A DNA stretch of 64,000 bases from an uncultured Muribaculaceae bacterium (GTDB taxonomy: Bacteria > Bacteroidota > Bacteroidia > Bacteroidales > Muribaculaceae): assembly GCA_910589425.1 (NCBI GenBank), contig CAJUSZ010000001.1:62001-126000 (forward strand), read 5' to 3'. A program made the translations under genes and the position numbers. Below are positions 50,731-61,000 of the stretch, piece after piece. Each line of letters starts with the position of its first letter. The stretch's first letter is position 1. A model generated the notes under the pieces. The model made no database searches. It was given only the letters and a program-made list of their open reading frames with translations, and was not told the origin of the DNA.

Positions 50731-53310
50731 TCAGAAAGAAAAGTGGAGACTGATCCTCAGCCCGCTTTTATCTATTCCAGCGCGGTTCCTATATGTGAGC
50801 CTCCATATATAGTCAATGCGCAATATTGAGAATATATTATCAATCCCGACGCCAGCCTCCATATACGGAACAGCACTTAAAAACCCGACATTTGCATCCT
50901 TGGGGAAACGATACAGCTTGTCATTGCGCGATGGGTCGTTTCGGGATGACAGATGTCCGGTAAAGCCCTTGAAAGTAAGAACCTCACGCAGCTTGGTCTT
51001 CTTGACAATCGGGATTCTGTTGAATAGTATTCCATTCCCGAAATATGTCAGGTCAACAGAGACAAACTGATCCATTGCAAACTCCATTGGATTCAGCAAT
51101 GCATACGATTCCGGCTGTATCGTATAGCTAAGGTTGGCATTCTGCCAGGCTAAGGCTGGATAGGGGACAGCACTCCATATCTTGGCCGCTTTCAGGGATG
51201 AATCAAGATATCCGAAAGCAGAGAACCAGAACCGCTTGCTGAATGAAAATTCTGTCTTGTTCAATGTGAATGGCGCTCCCAAAAGCTTTCTCGGCCCGAA
51301 TTCATGAGACAAAGTTATTACCGGTGCGTCAAGATTGACAGGCCGCCTCGATGTAGCTCCTTGAACAAATTTTTCTCCCGGAGCATATCTTAAGGAAATG
51401 AACAATGATGTTTGATTGTAATGTCCCGAATATGTCCCATCGGAATTCTCAAATCTTATCCATTTGGTAGCTTCCTGCCTTTCATAGCGCAATCCGGCTT
51501 CTATCGACAGATTGAATGGAAACTCCCTGATATACTTCAGTTGGGCAAGCCTTCTGTAAGTTATGAGAAAACTGCCCTTGCGTTTCACAGACAAGAAAAT
51601 ATTATCTGGATTGGTAAACAAATAATGTTCGCCAATCCTGTCAGTATCGTATTGATACTCAGCTCTGATAAGATGAATAGGAAATTCTCTTGAATGATAT
51701 TTCTTGGGAATGAGAGACCAATCCATCTCCGCCTTGTATTTCCATTTTTTATCTTTAAGACCGTAAGCGACATATCCTCGTCCGAACAAATGGGGGGAGA
51801 GGTTCGCTGTTGTCATACCACCTATCCTGAAGCGCACACCTTCTGCCTTGTTTGTACTTACAAGCGTATTTACAGGACCGAAGTCAAATTTACTGTTTTT
51901 GCCTGTGTGGATATAACCATTGACAAGTATCCCTAAGATTTTCTCTCCCCAGTAGAAAACCGGTAGTTTTCTCATTTTTAACAGAAAATTCTCCAGACTG
52001 TTTTCACTTTTGGGTATGTCCAGTATGCGGGCATCTTCCCAGAAAGCCACATCCCGTTCAGAGGCGTCTTCAAGTATAAATCTTGTACCTGGTTTATCGT
52101 AAAATTGTGAAAACTTGCTGTTTGATGAGTAATCGTGATTCCTGTAAGCTGTCTGGCGCCTTGTGTATATCTTCTGAGTGCCTGGAACTATCTGGAATTC
52201 AACTGTAATGTCATCCGATTTCTTAAGCCAGTTGTTGTGGCTGTCTCTGACAAAAGACTGATCGACAATCATGTTTTTCACAAAATTCAGATTGACCGAT
52301 TTAGGAACACGCATCTGCAGACGGCTGACGAACCCAGTTGTGTCTCCAACCTCAATCCACATCCGGCCGTTAAATCCCATCGACTCGGGATTATGAGGAA
52401 CAAATTGCAATTCAAGAAACCGTTTGTTGTCGATATTTACTGTGTCAAGATAATACTTGTAGTAATTTGCCCCTATATTAGACAGCGGGCTTACGAATCT
52501 GTTTTGCAATACGCTTATATCATTGCCAAAGATGCTGATTTCTCTGAAAGCATCCTCCAGAGCTGTCTGGATATTGTCCTGATTGAATGTCTTGTCAATT
52601 CCTGCGCTTTTTTGTCCGACGACTATTTCTTTGCCTTTGTCATCATCGTGAGTGTATAGTTGCGATGCGAATTTTTCTTTTACACTGATTTTAAGAACCG
52701 GCTTGTCGATATATGGAACTGAATCAATATAGTCTTTGATAAATGGCATTTTCCTGGCCGACCAGCTTCCCGAATCCGGCATTTGAAAGTCAGACAGACC
52801 GATCACTATTTTTTCATATTTATCATATCCATAATACTCAGAGTTTTTCGGATCGTGTAATGGATACGATTTTCTGATTCTTTCCATCAATTCCACAGCG
52901 GGATTATTCTTTCTTGAATATTTGCCTTTACGTGGTTTTACAAAAACTTCCGACAGTGTTGTGGTGGATGGAAGAAGTGAGATCCTCAGATCCCTGCCGT
53001 TGCCGCCTGATATAGTTACCGCAGCCGGTTGATAGCCCATAGAGCTAACTATGAGCTTATGGATCTTTTTGTCTGATGTATAGTTGAATGTGCCGTCTTC
53101 CCGGGACAGGCATCCTCCGTCCGCACCGATGGCATATATATTGACGAGCGGAATCGGTTCAGAAGTCAGAGAGTCGATAACAATGCCGTTTACTTGATAT
53201 GTCCCCGGATTGTCCATCGACAGGTTCTGAGCGGAGGCACCCATGCCAAATACAACACATAAAGCTGTAATGACCGGTAATATAAGCAATCGGAACTTTG
53301 CTGTGTGCAT
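50731..53310 (-). CDS. DUF5686 outer-membrane protein with carboxypeptidase-like domain
   Basis: An 859-residue exported protein: signal peptide from the ATG at 53310 (MHTAKFRLLILPVITALCVV, cleavage near GASAQ), a carboxypeptidase-regulatory-like (CarboxypepD_reg) beta-sandwich (about residues 37-120, VNGIVIDSLTSEPIPLVNIY), the DUF5686 region, and a long C-terminal barrel with alternating aromatic strands ending SGLRISLHFSF. Family function is unknown; it is thought to sit in the outer membrane. A longer frame from 53343 is less likely because it would delay the signal peptide. Confidence 0.85.
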   Translation of the reverse strand: MHTAKFRLLILPVITALCVVFGMGASAQNLSMDNPGTYQVNGIVIDSLTSEPIPLVNIYAIGADGGCLSREDGTFNYTSDKKIHKLIVSSMGYQPAAVTISGGNGRDLRISLLPSTTTLSEVFVKPRKGKYSRKNNPAVELMERIRKSYPLHDPKNSEYYGYDKYEKIVIGLSDFQMPDSGSWSARKMPFIKDYIDSVPYIDKPVLKISVKEKFASQLYTHDDDKGKEIVVGQKSAGIDKTFNQDNIQTALEDAFREISIFGNDISVLQNRFVSPLSNIGANYYKYYLDTVNIDNKRFLELQFVPHNPESMGFNGRMWIEVGDTTGFVSRLQMRVPKSVNLNFVKNMIVDQSFVRDSHNNWLKKSDDITVEFQIVPGTQKIYTRRQTAYRNHDYSSNSKFSQFYDKPGTRFILEDASERDVAFWEDARILDIPKSENSLENFLLKMRKLPVFYWGEKILGILVNGYIHTGKNSKFDFGPVNTLVSTNKAEGVRFRIGGMTTANLSPHLFGRGYVAYGLKDKKWKYKAEMDWSLIPKKYHSREFPIHLIRAEYQYDTDRIGEHYLFTNPDNIFLSVKRKGSFLITYRRLAQLKYIREFPFNLSIEAGLRYERQEATKWIRFENSDGTYSGHYNQTSLFISLRYAPGEKFVQGATSRRPVNLDAPVITLSHEFGPRKLLGAPFTLNKTEFSFSKRFWFSAFGYLDSSLKAAKIWSAVPYPALAWQNANLSYTIQPESYALLNPMEFAMDQFVSVDLTYFGNGILFNRIPIVKKTKLREVLTFKGFTGHLSSRNDPSRNDKLYRFPKDANVGFLSAVPYMEAGVGIDNIFSILRIDYIWRLTYRNRAGIDKSGLRISLHFSF

Positions 53311-53327
53311 TATAATTGTTATATTTG
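53297..53327 (+). promoter_or_regulatory. Promoter of the CYTH/ABC-F pair
   Basis: TTTG (53297-53300), 19 bases, TATATTTG (53320-53327). It overlaps the start of the divergent DUF5686 gene and leaves a leader of about 60 bases before the ATG at 53392. Confidence 0.72.
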
Positions 53328-53391
53328 CATCGTGTTTCAACATGTGCGACGAATCTATAACGTGCCATGCGGGATAAAATTACGTCGGATT

Positions 53392-53856
53392 ATGTCAAAA
53401 GAGATAGAGCATAAATATTTAGTAATAGATGAAAGCTTCAGGCTTCACCAGACAGGTGAGACTGAAATAATACAGGGCTATCTAAAATCGGATGACCGAT
53501 GCACCGTCCGTATACGAATTTATGGATCTGATGCTTTTATTACAGTAAAAGGCCATACGGAAAACAACACACGCGATGAATTTGAATACCCTATCCCTTA
53601 TGAAGACGCCCGGTTCATGCTTGATCGTTATTGCCCGTCTGTGATCCGGAAAATCAGGCATATAGTGTACTTTGAAGGGCATAAATGGGAAATAGATGAG
53701 TTCAAAGATTCGCTTGAGGGTCTTGTCATTGCCGAGATTGAACTCGATGATCAATCCGAGGAATATATGCTTCCCCCTTTTGTTGGCAAAAATGTGTCGG
53801 ACGATCCCCGCTACTATAATTCAAATCTTGTGAAATCTAATGGTTTCGATAAATAA
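53392..53856 (+). CDS. CYTH domain protein
   Basis: A 154-residue CYTH-fold protein. The N-terminal EIEHKYL is the ExExK signature that binds triphosphate, and VRIRIYGSDAFITVKGHTE and WEIDEFKDSLEGLVIAEIEL are further strands of the tunnel. CYTH proteins hydrolyse inorganic triphosphate or act as class IV adenylate cyclases; triphosphatase is more likely here. An upstream frame starts at 53305 but overlaps the promoter, so ATG 53392 is used. It overlaps the ABC-F gene by 17 bases. Confidence 0.88.
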   Translation: MSKEIEHKYLVIDESFRLHQTGETEIIQGYLKSDDRCTVRIRIYGSDAFITVKGHTENNTRDEFEYPIPYEDARFMLDRYCPSVIRKIRHIVYFEGHKWEIDEFKDSLEGLVIAEIELDDQSEEYMLPPFVGKNVSDDPRYYNSNLVKSNGFDK

Positions 53857-55822
53857 TCTCTCGGTAGAATTCTCTGCCCGCCCCCTTTTCAATAATGTCA
53901 GTTTTGTGATCAACAAATCTGATAAGATTGCATTGACTGGTAAAAACGGGGCTGGTAAATCCACTCTTCTAAAAATAATAGCCGGCCTGCAGTCGCCAAC
54001 TTCGGGATCAGTATCCATGCCTGAAGGGATAACAATAGGCTATCTGCCTCAGCAAATGTCAGTGGCAGATGAAACCACTTTGGTCAACGAGGTAAAAAAA
54101 GCCTTTGGCGCACAGCTTGACAGACGTGCGCAGATCGATGCCGTTACCAAAGAACTCTCGTCAAGGGAGGATTATGAAAGCGAGGAGTATCACAGGCTCA
54201 TCGAGAAGCTTGAGTTCCTCAACGAGCGCCTTGCAATGGAAGACGTCGGGAATATGGATGCCGAGATAGAACGCACTCTGACTGGTCTGGGGTTCGTAAG
54301 AGCCGATTTTTCACGTCCGACGAGTGAGTTTTCCGGTGGATGGCGAATGCGTGTCGAGTTAGCCAAGATATTGCTCAGCCGTCCGGATATTCTGTTGCTT
54401 GACGAGCCGACAAACCATCTTGATATAGAGTCGATACAGTGGCTTGAGCAGTTCTTGCAGCAGAAAGCCAAGGCTGTGCTTATGGTCAGCCACGACCGGG
54501 CATTCATCGACAACGTATGCAAGCGGACTCTGGAAATATCCTGCGGAAAGATATATGACTATAAAGTAAATTATTCCCAGTTTGTTGAACTCCGCAAAGA
54601 GAGGGTGGAGCAGCAGATGAGAGCCTACGAGAACCAGCAAAAGCAGATTGCCGACATCAAGGATTTTATTGAACGCTTCAGATATAAACCGACAAAGGCG
54701 GTTCAGGTACAGAGCCGTATAAAACAATTGGAGAAGATTGTTCCTGTGGAAGTCGATGAGGTTGACACTTCAAGATTAAGACTTAAGTTTCCTCCTGCAC
54801 CACGAAGCGGTGATTATCCGTTGATTCTTGAGAACGTAGGGAAGGCTTACGGCGATCACCAGATCTTCGACCATGCCGAGTTCACGATAAAACGTGGAGA
54901 GAAAGTGGCATTTGTGGGCAAAAACGGTGAGGGAAAATCCACATTGGTGAAATGCATAATGGGTCAGATTCCCTTTACCGGAAACCTCAAGATCGGACAC
55001 AATGTCAGGATAGGCTATTTCGCCCAGAACCAGGCGCAGCTTCTTGATGAGGAAATATCTGTGTTTGATACGATCGATCAGGTCGCAACCGGAGATATAA
55101 GAACCAAAATCCGCGATATACTTGGCGCATTCATGTTCGGGGGTGAGGCTTCCGAAAAGAAAGTTAAAGTTCTTTCGGGGGGAGAGAAAACCCGGCTCGC
55201 AATGATCAGGCTTCTTCTTGAACCGGTCAATCTGCTTATTCTTGATGAGCCGACAAACCATCTTGACATAAAAACCAAAGGAATCCTGAAAGAGGCGGTA
55301 AAAGATTTCGACGGGACTGTTATAGTTGTCAGCCATGACCGTGATTTCCTTGATGGCCTGGTTGAAAAAGTTTATGAATTCGGAGGAGGGGAAGTGCGTG
55401 AGAATCTCGGCGGGATCTATGAATTTCTACGCAGTAAGAACCTCAAACATCTCAATGAGCTTGAACTTTCAAAATCCAATTCTTCAGCACAGGAGCCAAC
55501 GGACAGATCGAAAGCTGTGGCACAGGGCAATATTTCAGGGGACAATCCTGAAGTGTCAAAATCCAAAATCTCATACGCCGAACAGAAAGAGCGTGAGAAA
55601 CTACTGCGAAGATTGCGAAAAGCTGTCGAGGAAGCGGAGAAGAATGTGTCTGCATACGAGACACAGCTTGCAGAAATAGAAAAACTTATAGCAGCAGGTG
55701 ATGCATCCGCCGAGACCCTCGACAAATACAACCAGATCAGCAAGTCTCTCGAGAATGCCATGTCTGTCTGGGAGCTATCACAGACAGAACTTGACAACAT
55801 CGACACATCGAACGTCAAATAA
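53840..55822 (+). CDS. ABC-F family ATPase
   Basis: A 660-residue soluble twin-ABC protein with no membrane part. Walker A GKNGAGKST (34-42) and GKNGEGKST, signatures FSGGWRMR and LSGGEKTR, Walker B LLLDEPTNHLD and LILDEPTNHLD, with the helical linker between the domains. A C-terminal coiled coil (about 575-655, from SYAEQKEREKLLRR) resembles Uup-type ABC-F proteins. ABC-F proteins act on the ribosome in translation or antibiotic resistance; the subgroup is not certain. It is co-transcribed with the CYTH gene. Confidence 0.92.
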   Translation: MVSINNLSVEFSARPLFNNVSFVINKSDKIALTGKNGAGKSTLLKIIAGLQSPTSGSVSMPEGITIGYLPQQMSVADETTLVNEVKKAFGAQLDRRAQIDAVTKELSSREDYESEEYHRLIEKLEFLNERLAMEDVGNMDAEIERTLTGLGFVRADFSRPTSEFSGGWRMRVELAKILLSRPDILLLDEPTNHLDIESIQWLEQFLQQKAKAVLMVSHDRAFIDNVCKRTLEISCGKIYDYKVNYSQFVELRKERVEQQMRAYENQQKQIADIKDFIERFRYKPTKAVQVQSRIKQLEKIVPVEVDEVDTSRLRLKFPPAPRSGDYPLILENVGKAYGDHQIFDHAEFTIKRGEKVAFVGKNGEGKSTLVKCIMGQIPFTGNLKIGHNVRIGYFAQNQAQLLDEEISVFDTIDQVATGDIRTKIRDILGAFMFGGEASEKKVKVLSGGEKTRLAMIRLLLEPVNLLILDEPTNHLDIKTKGILKEAVKDFDGTVIVVSHDRDFLDGLVEKVYEFGGGEVRENLGGIYEFLRSKNLKHLNELELSKSNSSAQEPTDRSKAVAQGNISGDNPEVSKSKISYAEQKEREKLLRRLRKAVEEAEKNVSAYETQLAEIEKLIAAGDASAETLDKYNQISKSLENAMSVWELSQTELDNIDTSNVK

Positions 55823-55853
55823 AAAATAAATGAACAATAACAATATTAATGAC

Positions 55854-57875
55854 ATGAACCTAAGAAAAGTAATTTTGTCATTGGCTGCCGGAGTCCCTTT
55901 GATGGCTCTCGCCACCGGCGGACATGGCATAGAGAAAAGTAACCTTGATCCGTCTACCAAACCCGGACAGGACTTCTATCAGTATGCCTGCGGGGGCTGG
56001 ATGGCCGCCAATCCGCTTCCTGCGGAATTCGCACGTTTCGGCACATTTGACCAATTGAGGGAAAATGCCCGTGAACAGCTGAAAGATCTGATTCTCAATC
56101 TCGCTCAGAATCCTGATTCCAAAGTAAAAGGGACCAACGCGCAGAAAGTATGCGATATATATGCTCTCGCGATGGACAGCACACGTCTGAATAAAGAAGG
56201 TGCGGCCCCGATCATTCCGCTGCTTGAGATCATAGAAAAAGCAGACACCAAGGATCTCGCCACTCTTTTCTCTGACGAACGGCTTCTTTTTGACAATCCA
56301 CTTTTCGGAATAGGTGTGGGCACCGACGCCAAAAATTCCAATTCAAACGTAGTGCATATCGGTGAAGGTGGACTCGGACTTGGAGACCGCGACTACTATC
56401 TCGAACAGAATGAGACCAACGACAAGATCATGAAAGCCTACGAGACATACGTCAAGCGCATCATGACTCTTGCAGGTTATTCCGCAGCCGATGCCGACAG
56501 AATATGGTCTAATCTCATAAAGATAGAGAAAAAAATGGCTGCTGCAAAAATGACAAGGGAGCAGCGCAGAGATCCTCAGGCAAGATACAACGTATATACT
56601 GTGGACAAACTCCAGAAGGAATTTCCATATATAGACTGGGCTTTGCTTATGAAGAACCACGGTCTTGGCACTCCGGACAAAATCATAGTCTCATCACCTC
56701 AATATCTTAAGACCCTGTGTGAGATTGTTCCGGCTCTTACCGAACGTGAAATCAAAGACCTGATGCTTCTTGACGCCGTTTCGAGCGCAACCAGCCTTCT
56801 GAGCGATGATTTCTACAATGCCTCGTTCGAGTTGTACGACAAGGTCATGAGTGGTAAAGAGGAGCAGGAGCCGAGATGGAAACGCGCCATGAGCCTGCCA
56901 AACAGCATGCTCGGAGAGGCTGTGGGGCAACTGTATGTTGAGAAATACTTCCCGGAGGAAAGCAAGCAATATATGAAAACTCTTGTGGAAAATCTCCGTG
57001 TTGCTCTTGGAAAGCATATCGACAACCTGTCGTGGATGAGCGACGCCACAAAAGCAAAAGCTCATGAAAAACTCGCTGGATTCACCGTTAAGATCGGTTA
57101 TCCCGACAAATGGAAGGATTATTCCGAGATAGAAGTGGATCCGTCTCTTTCCCTCGCTGAGAATGCGCGCAAGGCTTCACTGTGGTTCATAAAGGATAAC
57201 TTCGCCAAGCTGAACAAGCCTGTGGACAGGGATGAATGGCACATGACTCCTCAGACAGTCAATGCGTATTACAACCCAACTACCAACGAGATTTGTTTCC
57301 CTGCCGGAATACTCCAGAAACCATACTTCGATTTAACAGCAGACGATGCCCTCAATTATGGTGCGATCGGAGTTGTCATCGGCCATGAGATGACCCACGG
57401 TTTTGACGACCAGGGACGCCAGTACGACGTGGATGGCAATCTGAATGACTGGTGGCTTACTGCGGATGCTGATAAGTTCAAGACACTCGCAGACGGATTG
57501 GCAGCGCAATTCGATGCGATAGAGGTCGCTCCTGGTGTCCATGCCAACGGCCGGTTCACTCTCGGTGAAAACATCGCAGACCAGGGTGGCCTTAGAGTTG
57601 CCATGACAGCTTATCTCGATGCTGTAGGCGACAAGGCAAAAGATATCGACGGACTTACTCCACTTCAACGTTTCTATCTGGCCTATGCCAATGTCTGGGC
57701 TGGAAATATCCGTGAGGCAGAAATCCTCTCGCGCACAAAAACTGATCCGCATTCGCTGGGAAAGAATCGTGTGAATGTTTCGCTCCGCAATATCGAACCC
57801 TTCTTCAAGGCATTCGGTATCGTCGAGGGTGATCCGATGTTCCGCCCCGAGAATGAGCGGATAGTCATTTGGTAA
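55854..57875 (+). CDS. M13 family zinc metallopeptidase (neprilysin-like)
   Basis: A 673-residue exported peptidase. The signal peptide region starts MNLRKVILSLAAGVPLMALA; an alternative ATG at 55830 adds eight residues. Zinc site HEMTH in GVVIGHEMTHGFDD, the third ligand Glu in GENIADQGGLRV and the Asp of the ExxxD pair are intact, and NAYYNP, the substrate-binding motif, is present. M13 enzymes cleave short oligopeptides on the hydrophobic side. It starts 31 bases after the ABC-F stop and ends at a long perfect hairpin. Confidence 0.93.
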   Translation: MNLRKVILSLAAGVPLMALATGGHGIEKSNLDPSTKPGQDFYQYACGGWMAANPLPAEFARFGTFDQLRENAREQLKDLILNLAQNPDSKVKGTNAQKVCDIYALAMDSTRLNKEGAAPIIPLLEIIEKADTKDLATLFSDERLLFDNPLFGIGVGTDAKNSNSNVVHIGEGGLGLGDRDYYLEQNETNDKIMKAYETYVKRIMTLAGYSAADADRIWSNLIKIEKKMAAAKMTREQRRDPQARYNVYTVDKLQKEFPYIDWALLMKNHGLGTPDKIIVSSPQYLKTLCEIVPALTEREIKDLMLLDAVSSATSLLSDDFYNASFELYDKVMSGKEEQEPRWKRAMSLPNSMLGEAVGQLYVEKYFPEESKQYMKTLVENLRVALGKHIDNLSWMSDATKAKAHEKLAGFTVKIGYPDKWKDYSEIEVDPSLSLAENARKASLWFIKDNFAKLNKPVDRDEWHMTPQTVNAYYNPTTNEICFPAGILQKPYFDLTADDALNYGAIGVVIGHEMTHGFDDQGRQYDVDGNLNDWWLTADADKFKTLADGLAAQFDAIEVAPGVHANGRFTLGENIADQGGLRVAMTAYLDAVGDKAKDIDGLTPLQRFYLAYANVWAGNIREAEILSRTKTDPHSLGKNRVNVSLRNIEPFFKAFGIVEGDPMFRPENERIVIW

Positions 57876-57895
57876 TTAATACCACATACATATAA

Positions 57896-57942
57896 ATACA
57901 GAAAATGTCCCGGACAATTGCTATCCGGGACATTTTCTGTAT
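57896..57942. terminator. Long perfect hairpin after the M13 peptidase
   Basis: Nineteen-bp perfect inverted repeat, arms 57896-57914 and 57924-57942, 9-base loop. It is 20 bases after the stop codon; a T run (57950-57956) follows after a short A-rich stretch. Confidence 0.8.
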
Positions 57943-57993
57943 AATAAAGTTTTTTTGTTAAAGTAGATTAATCAGTTTATAATTATAAATTTG

Positions 57994-58001
57994 TAATTTT
58001 G
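57994..58001 (+). promoter_or_regulatory. -7 promoter element for the GLUG-repeat protein
   Basis: TAATTTTG, 42 bases before the ATG at 58044. There is no clear TTG at -33; the region is very AT-rich. Confidence 0.5.
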
Positions 58002-58043
58002 CATATCCTGATTTCTTATGAATTAATTCACTAAAATAATATC

Positions 58044-61000
58044 ATGATTAAACGTTTTCTTAGTTTGATTGCACTATTGGTCGTATACTCGGTCAATAGT
58101 CTTGCCGCTGACACACAGCTGGGACTGAGTGGCAACGGAACAGCAGCAAGTCCGTATCTGCTCAAAGATGCACGCGACATTGTGGCTCTTGCGGAAGCAT
58201 GCGCCGGGGTTCCCGGTGCGACGAGCGGAGCAAATGCAAGCCATTATCAAGGAGTCTATTTCGCCCTTGCAGGGGACATAGATATGAGTGGCGTAACTGG
58301 TTTTTACGGGATCGGAACAGCCCCGATGGGATCGGCGTCCGGAGTTTCCTGGTACTTTGCCGGAATCATTGATGGCAAAGGTTATACTATCCGCAATCTC
58401 AATATCAACGGTCTCCTCACGGATGATTCTGGCGTTGCAGTGCCGGCGGGGAAAAACGGTTCAAGGTCGTACGTGGGTCTTATCGGAGTCATGAAGAACG
58501 GTGGTGCCGTAAAGAACATCCACCTTGACTCCACATGCCGCATTTCAGGTTATGGCTACACTGGATCCATTGTCGGACAAGCCGAAGGAGGAACTTCCAT
58601 AGAGGGCTGCACATCAGCGGCACAGATCATCAACGTAAAAAAGAACTCAGGCGGCATAGCCGGTTATCTTAAAGGCTCCTCCTCATTACGAGCGAAAGTG
58701 TCTGATTGTGTTTTCACTGGATCCGTAATGGAATCTACCGAGGCGGCAGGAGGAATCGCTGGCAGAAACGAACGCTCAGACATAGCGAATTGTGTCAATC
58801 TGGGTAAAATAGAAGTAAGCCTGAGCAACGGATTGCTTACATCAGGCAACCCATCCCAGGGGGCTGGAATCGCTGCATATAATTATTTCGGCACCGTTTC
58901 AAACTGTCTGAACGCAGGATTGATCAAAGTCGCATATCAGAAAATAGGTGGCATTGTCGCATATAACGCCAACGCTGACGCATCTGTCGAATCATGCGTG
59001 AATCTTGGCAGACTTGAAAGTTCCGACAAGCAATATTCAGGAGCGATCGTTGGCCATAATTTTAAATCCGGATCTGCTTCGAGCGAAAAATTCGGAGTCA
59101 TAAAGAATTGTTACTATGATTCACAGATGTGGGGAGAGATCCCGGGCTATCAGGTGCCTGAAGGCTGTGTTACGGCGTGCGCTACGCTCGACCTCGTTTC
59201 CGGCAATGTTTTGCCTGGACTTGATGCGTCCAGATGGACCTTTTCCTCGGATCTGTATCCTTATCCGAATATCGCCCTTGTCTCGGAAATGATAAAGGAG
59301 GCGGCTTCAACCTATGTAATGTTTGCCGCTACCGAGTCAGCTATGGACTTTACCTCTCCTGCACATATCAGCACAGCTTCCAATGGGATCAAGGCACAAA
59401 TGGCAATAGGGGAATGGTTCAAAATCATAGGAAATAACATTAATCCTGTTATGCCACAGGATGTGGTGACAGACACGATCAGACTGACTAATGGAACATA
59501 CCGCATGGACATTCCGGTCATGAACGTTCCCGTATCGTTTGAAGGAGAAGGAACCGAAGCAAATCCATATCTCATATCATCTAAAAAACACCTGATGACT
59601 CTTGCCGAACGCTGCAACGGCGATCGCATGGAACACTTCGATGGAGTATGGTTCCGGCAGACTGCGGATATAGACATGATGGGCGACCAGTCTTTCAAGG
59701 GAATAGCGTCTAAATGCATAAATGCATTCAATAGTGAACTGAGCTATTATTTTTCAGGGAAATATGACGGCGGCGGTTATTCGATTTCCAATATCGACAT
59801 TCAGGGCGTCGTATTTTCGCCGGATGGTGTGGCTAAAGATTACACTAAGGGAAGCACTGGCAATGTCGGCCTGTTCGGCGCGCTTGGCAAAGGAGCGGAA
59901 ATCCGCAACGTAAAGATAAGATCTGCTAAAATCGCAGGATACTACAATGTCGGTGGCATTACGGGATATTTATCAGATAATGCCGTAATTTCAGGTTGCG
60001 AGGTTGAGGCGGATATCCTATGCTACAATAAGTCGGCAGGAGGAATCGTCGGATCAAGCAATGGCGCCACAGGCTCCGTAGGTTTGAAGATCACAGACTG
60101 CATATTTTATGGATCTGTAAAGAGCAACAGTGAGATTGCCGGAGGCATAATCGGATATAATCATGCCGAAGTAAGATCATGTGTCAATCTGGGAAATGTC
60201 TCGGTCTCTCAGTTCAACAAATGCGTAACGTCCCCCAAACTGATCGATGCCGGCGGTATAGTCGGAAGCAACGGAGGAAATATACATGGTTGCCTTAATA
60301 TGGGTAATATAACAACAGGATGGACTCAGGCTGGTGGAATCGCCGGCTCAAACACGAACGGATATAAAAAAGGTAACATCACAGACAACATATCGACCGG
60401 GCAGGTCCATGCCCAGGATCTGGTATATGCCGGAGCCCTTCTCGGACTGGATTACCGCATCAACACTTCCCAATCAAGTAAGATCAACATAAGCAACAAT
60501 TATTATGACAATCAGGCGTGCAGACTCCATGGCTCCGAGAATCTTGACAAGGAGGGACTTTCCGGTCGCTCAACAGCAGACCTGACATCAGGAAAGCTAA
60601 ATCCTATTGAAAACTGGACTCTGACGCAAGGGTTTTACCCTGTTCCGTCGGCATTGGCTACCAACGACCTGGTAAAGAGAGCTTCTGCAACCTTTATCAC
60701 CATTCAGCAACCGTTCAGCCTATATGACTTTGGTTCGGAGGGACATTTGTCATCCTCAATGCCCGTTACCGCAGAATTGGCTAAACCCTCGGACGTGTTT
60801 TCAATCGAAGGGAATGTGATCCGCGCTGGGAAAGTCGACAGAATATCAGAGGCGGAGATTATACTCAAAAACGGTAATTATACCCGGGTCCTGACATTGA
60901 CAAAGATCGGCTCGCTGTTGCCAGGGGAAGGGACTCTGACATCTCCCTACTTGATCTCATCACCTGGCGATTTCAATGCTATAGCTGATTTCAGTTCCTC

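Noticed and set aside
57876..58043. Invertible promoter before the GLUG protein
   Set aside because: Bacteroidales often control surface genes by flipping a promoter between inverted repeats. Here the only inverted repeat (57896-57942) is a hairpin upstream of the -7 box with a 9-base loop; no second repeat flanks the promoter.
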